This document shows positions 32,526 to 32,652 of a DNA stretch of 32,652 nt, piece by piece. Within the stretch, counting starts at the first letter, position 1. Each line of letters starts with the position of its first letter. The position numbers and the translations under genes are program-made. Source of the stretch: Actinomadura rubrisoli (lineage in GTDB: Bacteria; Actinomycetota; Actinomycetes; Streptosporangiales; Streptosporangiaceae); contig NZ_SMKU01000068.1 in assembly GCF_004349215.1 (NCBI RefSeq), positions 1-32,652 of the forward strand, written 5' to 3'. The notes under the pieces are model-generated. The model did not search any database, had not been told where the DNA came from, and saw only the letters and a list, made by a program, of their open reading frames with translations.

Positions 32526-32652
32526 CTAGGTGGTGTCTGACAACTCGTGGTGGCGGAGCCAGAGGATGAGGCTGGCCAGTAGCAGGCCGCTGCGGTAGCG
32601 GCTGGCCAGTTTGTCGTACCGTGCGGCGATGGCGCGGAACTGCTTGAGTTTT
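32526..32652 (-). mobile_element. 3' end of an IS5-type transposase (partial)
   Basis: The last 41 codons of a transposase are visible: KLKQFRAIAARYDKLASRYR, then a hydrophobic stretch LLLASLILWLRHHELSDTT and a TAG stop. The FRAIATRYDKLA...LLLASLILWLR ending is typical of IS5/IS427-group transposases of actinomycetes. The element runs off the right edge. Its inner end lies at about 32515-32526 against the broken hydrolase, near CTAG (32526-32529), but the terminal repeat cannot be delimited without the other end. Confidence 0.8.

Noticed and set aside
1..32652. CRISPR arrays, tRNA or rRNA genes
   Set aside because: No regularly spaced repeats and no tRNA or rRNA signature were seen on reading both strands.

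Overview
The DNA is very GC-rich (by eye around 70%). It has frequent GTG starts, short overlaps between genes and actinobacterial-type regulators, so it comes from an actinomycete (Actinomadura, Streptomyces or a relative; genus not resolved). No rRNA, tRNA or CRISPR array was seen.

Region 1 (1-13415, all minus strand) is one side of a polyketide gene cluster that runs off the left edge. In transcription order it holds: an iterative type I PKS (KS-AT-DH-KR-ACP, 1755 aa, the size and layout of 6-methylsalicylate/naphthoate synthases); an EF-hand protein followed by a hairpin; then a tightly packed set of a SnoaL-like protein, a fatty acyl-AMP ligase, a MoaD/ThiS-like protein ending in Gly-Gly, a possible hotdog protein, an acyl-CoA dehydrogenase-like flavoprotein, a free-standing ACP, an acyl-CoA dehydrogenase fused to a degenerate methyltransferase, and the start of one more gene. 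The set reads as: activate an acid as acyl-AMP, load it on the ACP, desaturate it while bound, and join it to the aromatic PKS product. The product is unknown.

Region 2 (13728-29010) is a catabolic island. A divergent 47-bp promoter region with a TGTAAGCGCTTTCA operator separates a minus operon (SDR, 3-oxoacid CoA-transferase, enoyl-CoA hydratase, NAD-type quinate/shikimate dehydrogenase) from a plus operon (ACMSD-type amidohydrolase, Gfo/Idh/MocA oxidoreductase, DUF993 aldolase-like protein, sugar isomerase). A convergent LacI repressor gene carries the same operator in its own promoter, so three matching operators define a regulon. Next comes a five-gene minus operon (NitT/TauT-type ABC importer plus a second ACMSD-type amidohydrolase) divergent from a second LacI gene, with a different operator type (centre ACGT) on both promoters. 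The substrate is not identifiable from sequence; a carboxylated cyclic compound or polyol is the best guess.

Region 3 (29094-32652, minus) has a SulP transporter plus beta-carbonic anhydrase pair (bicarbonate uptake), a small exported protein, a decayed serine hydrolase fragment and the 3' end of an IS5-type transposase running off the right edge.
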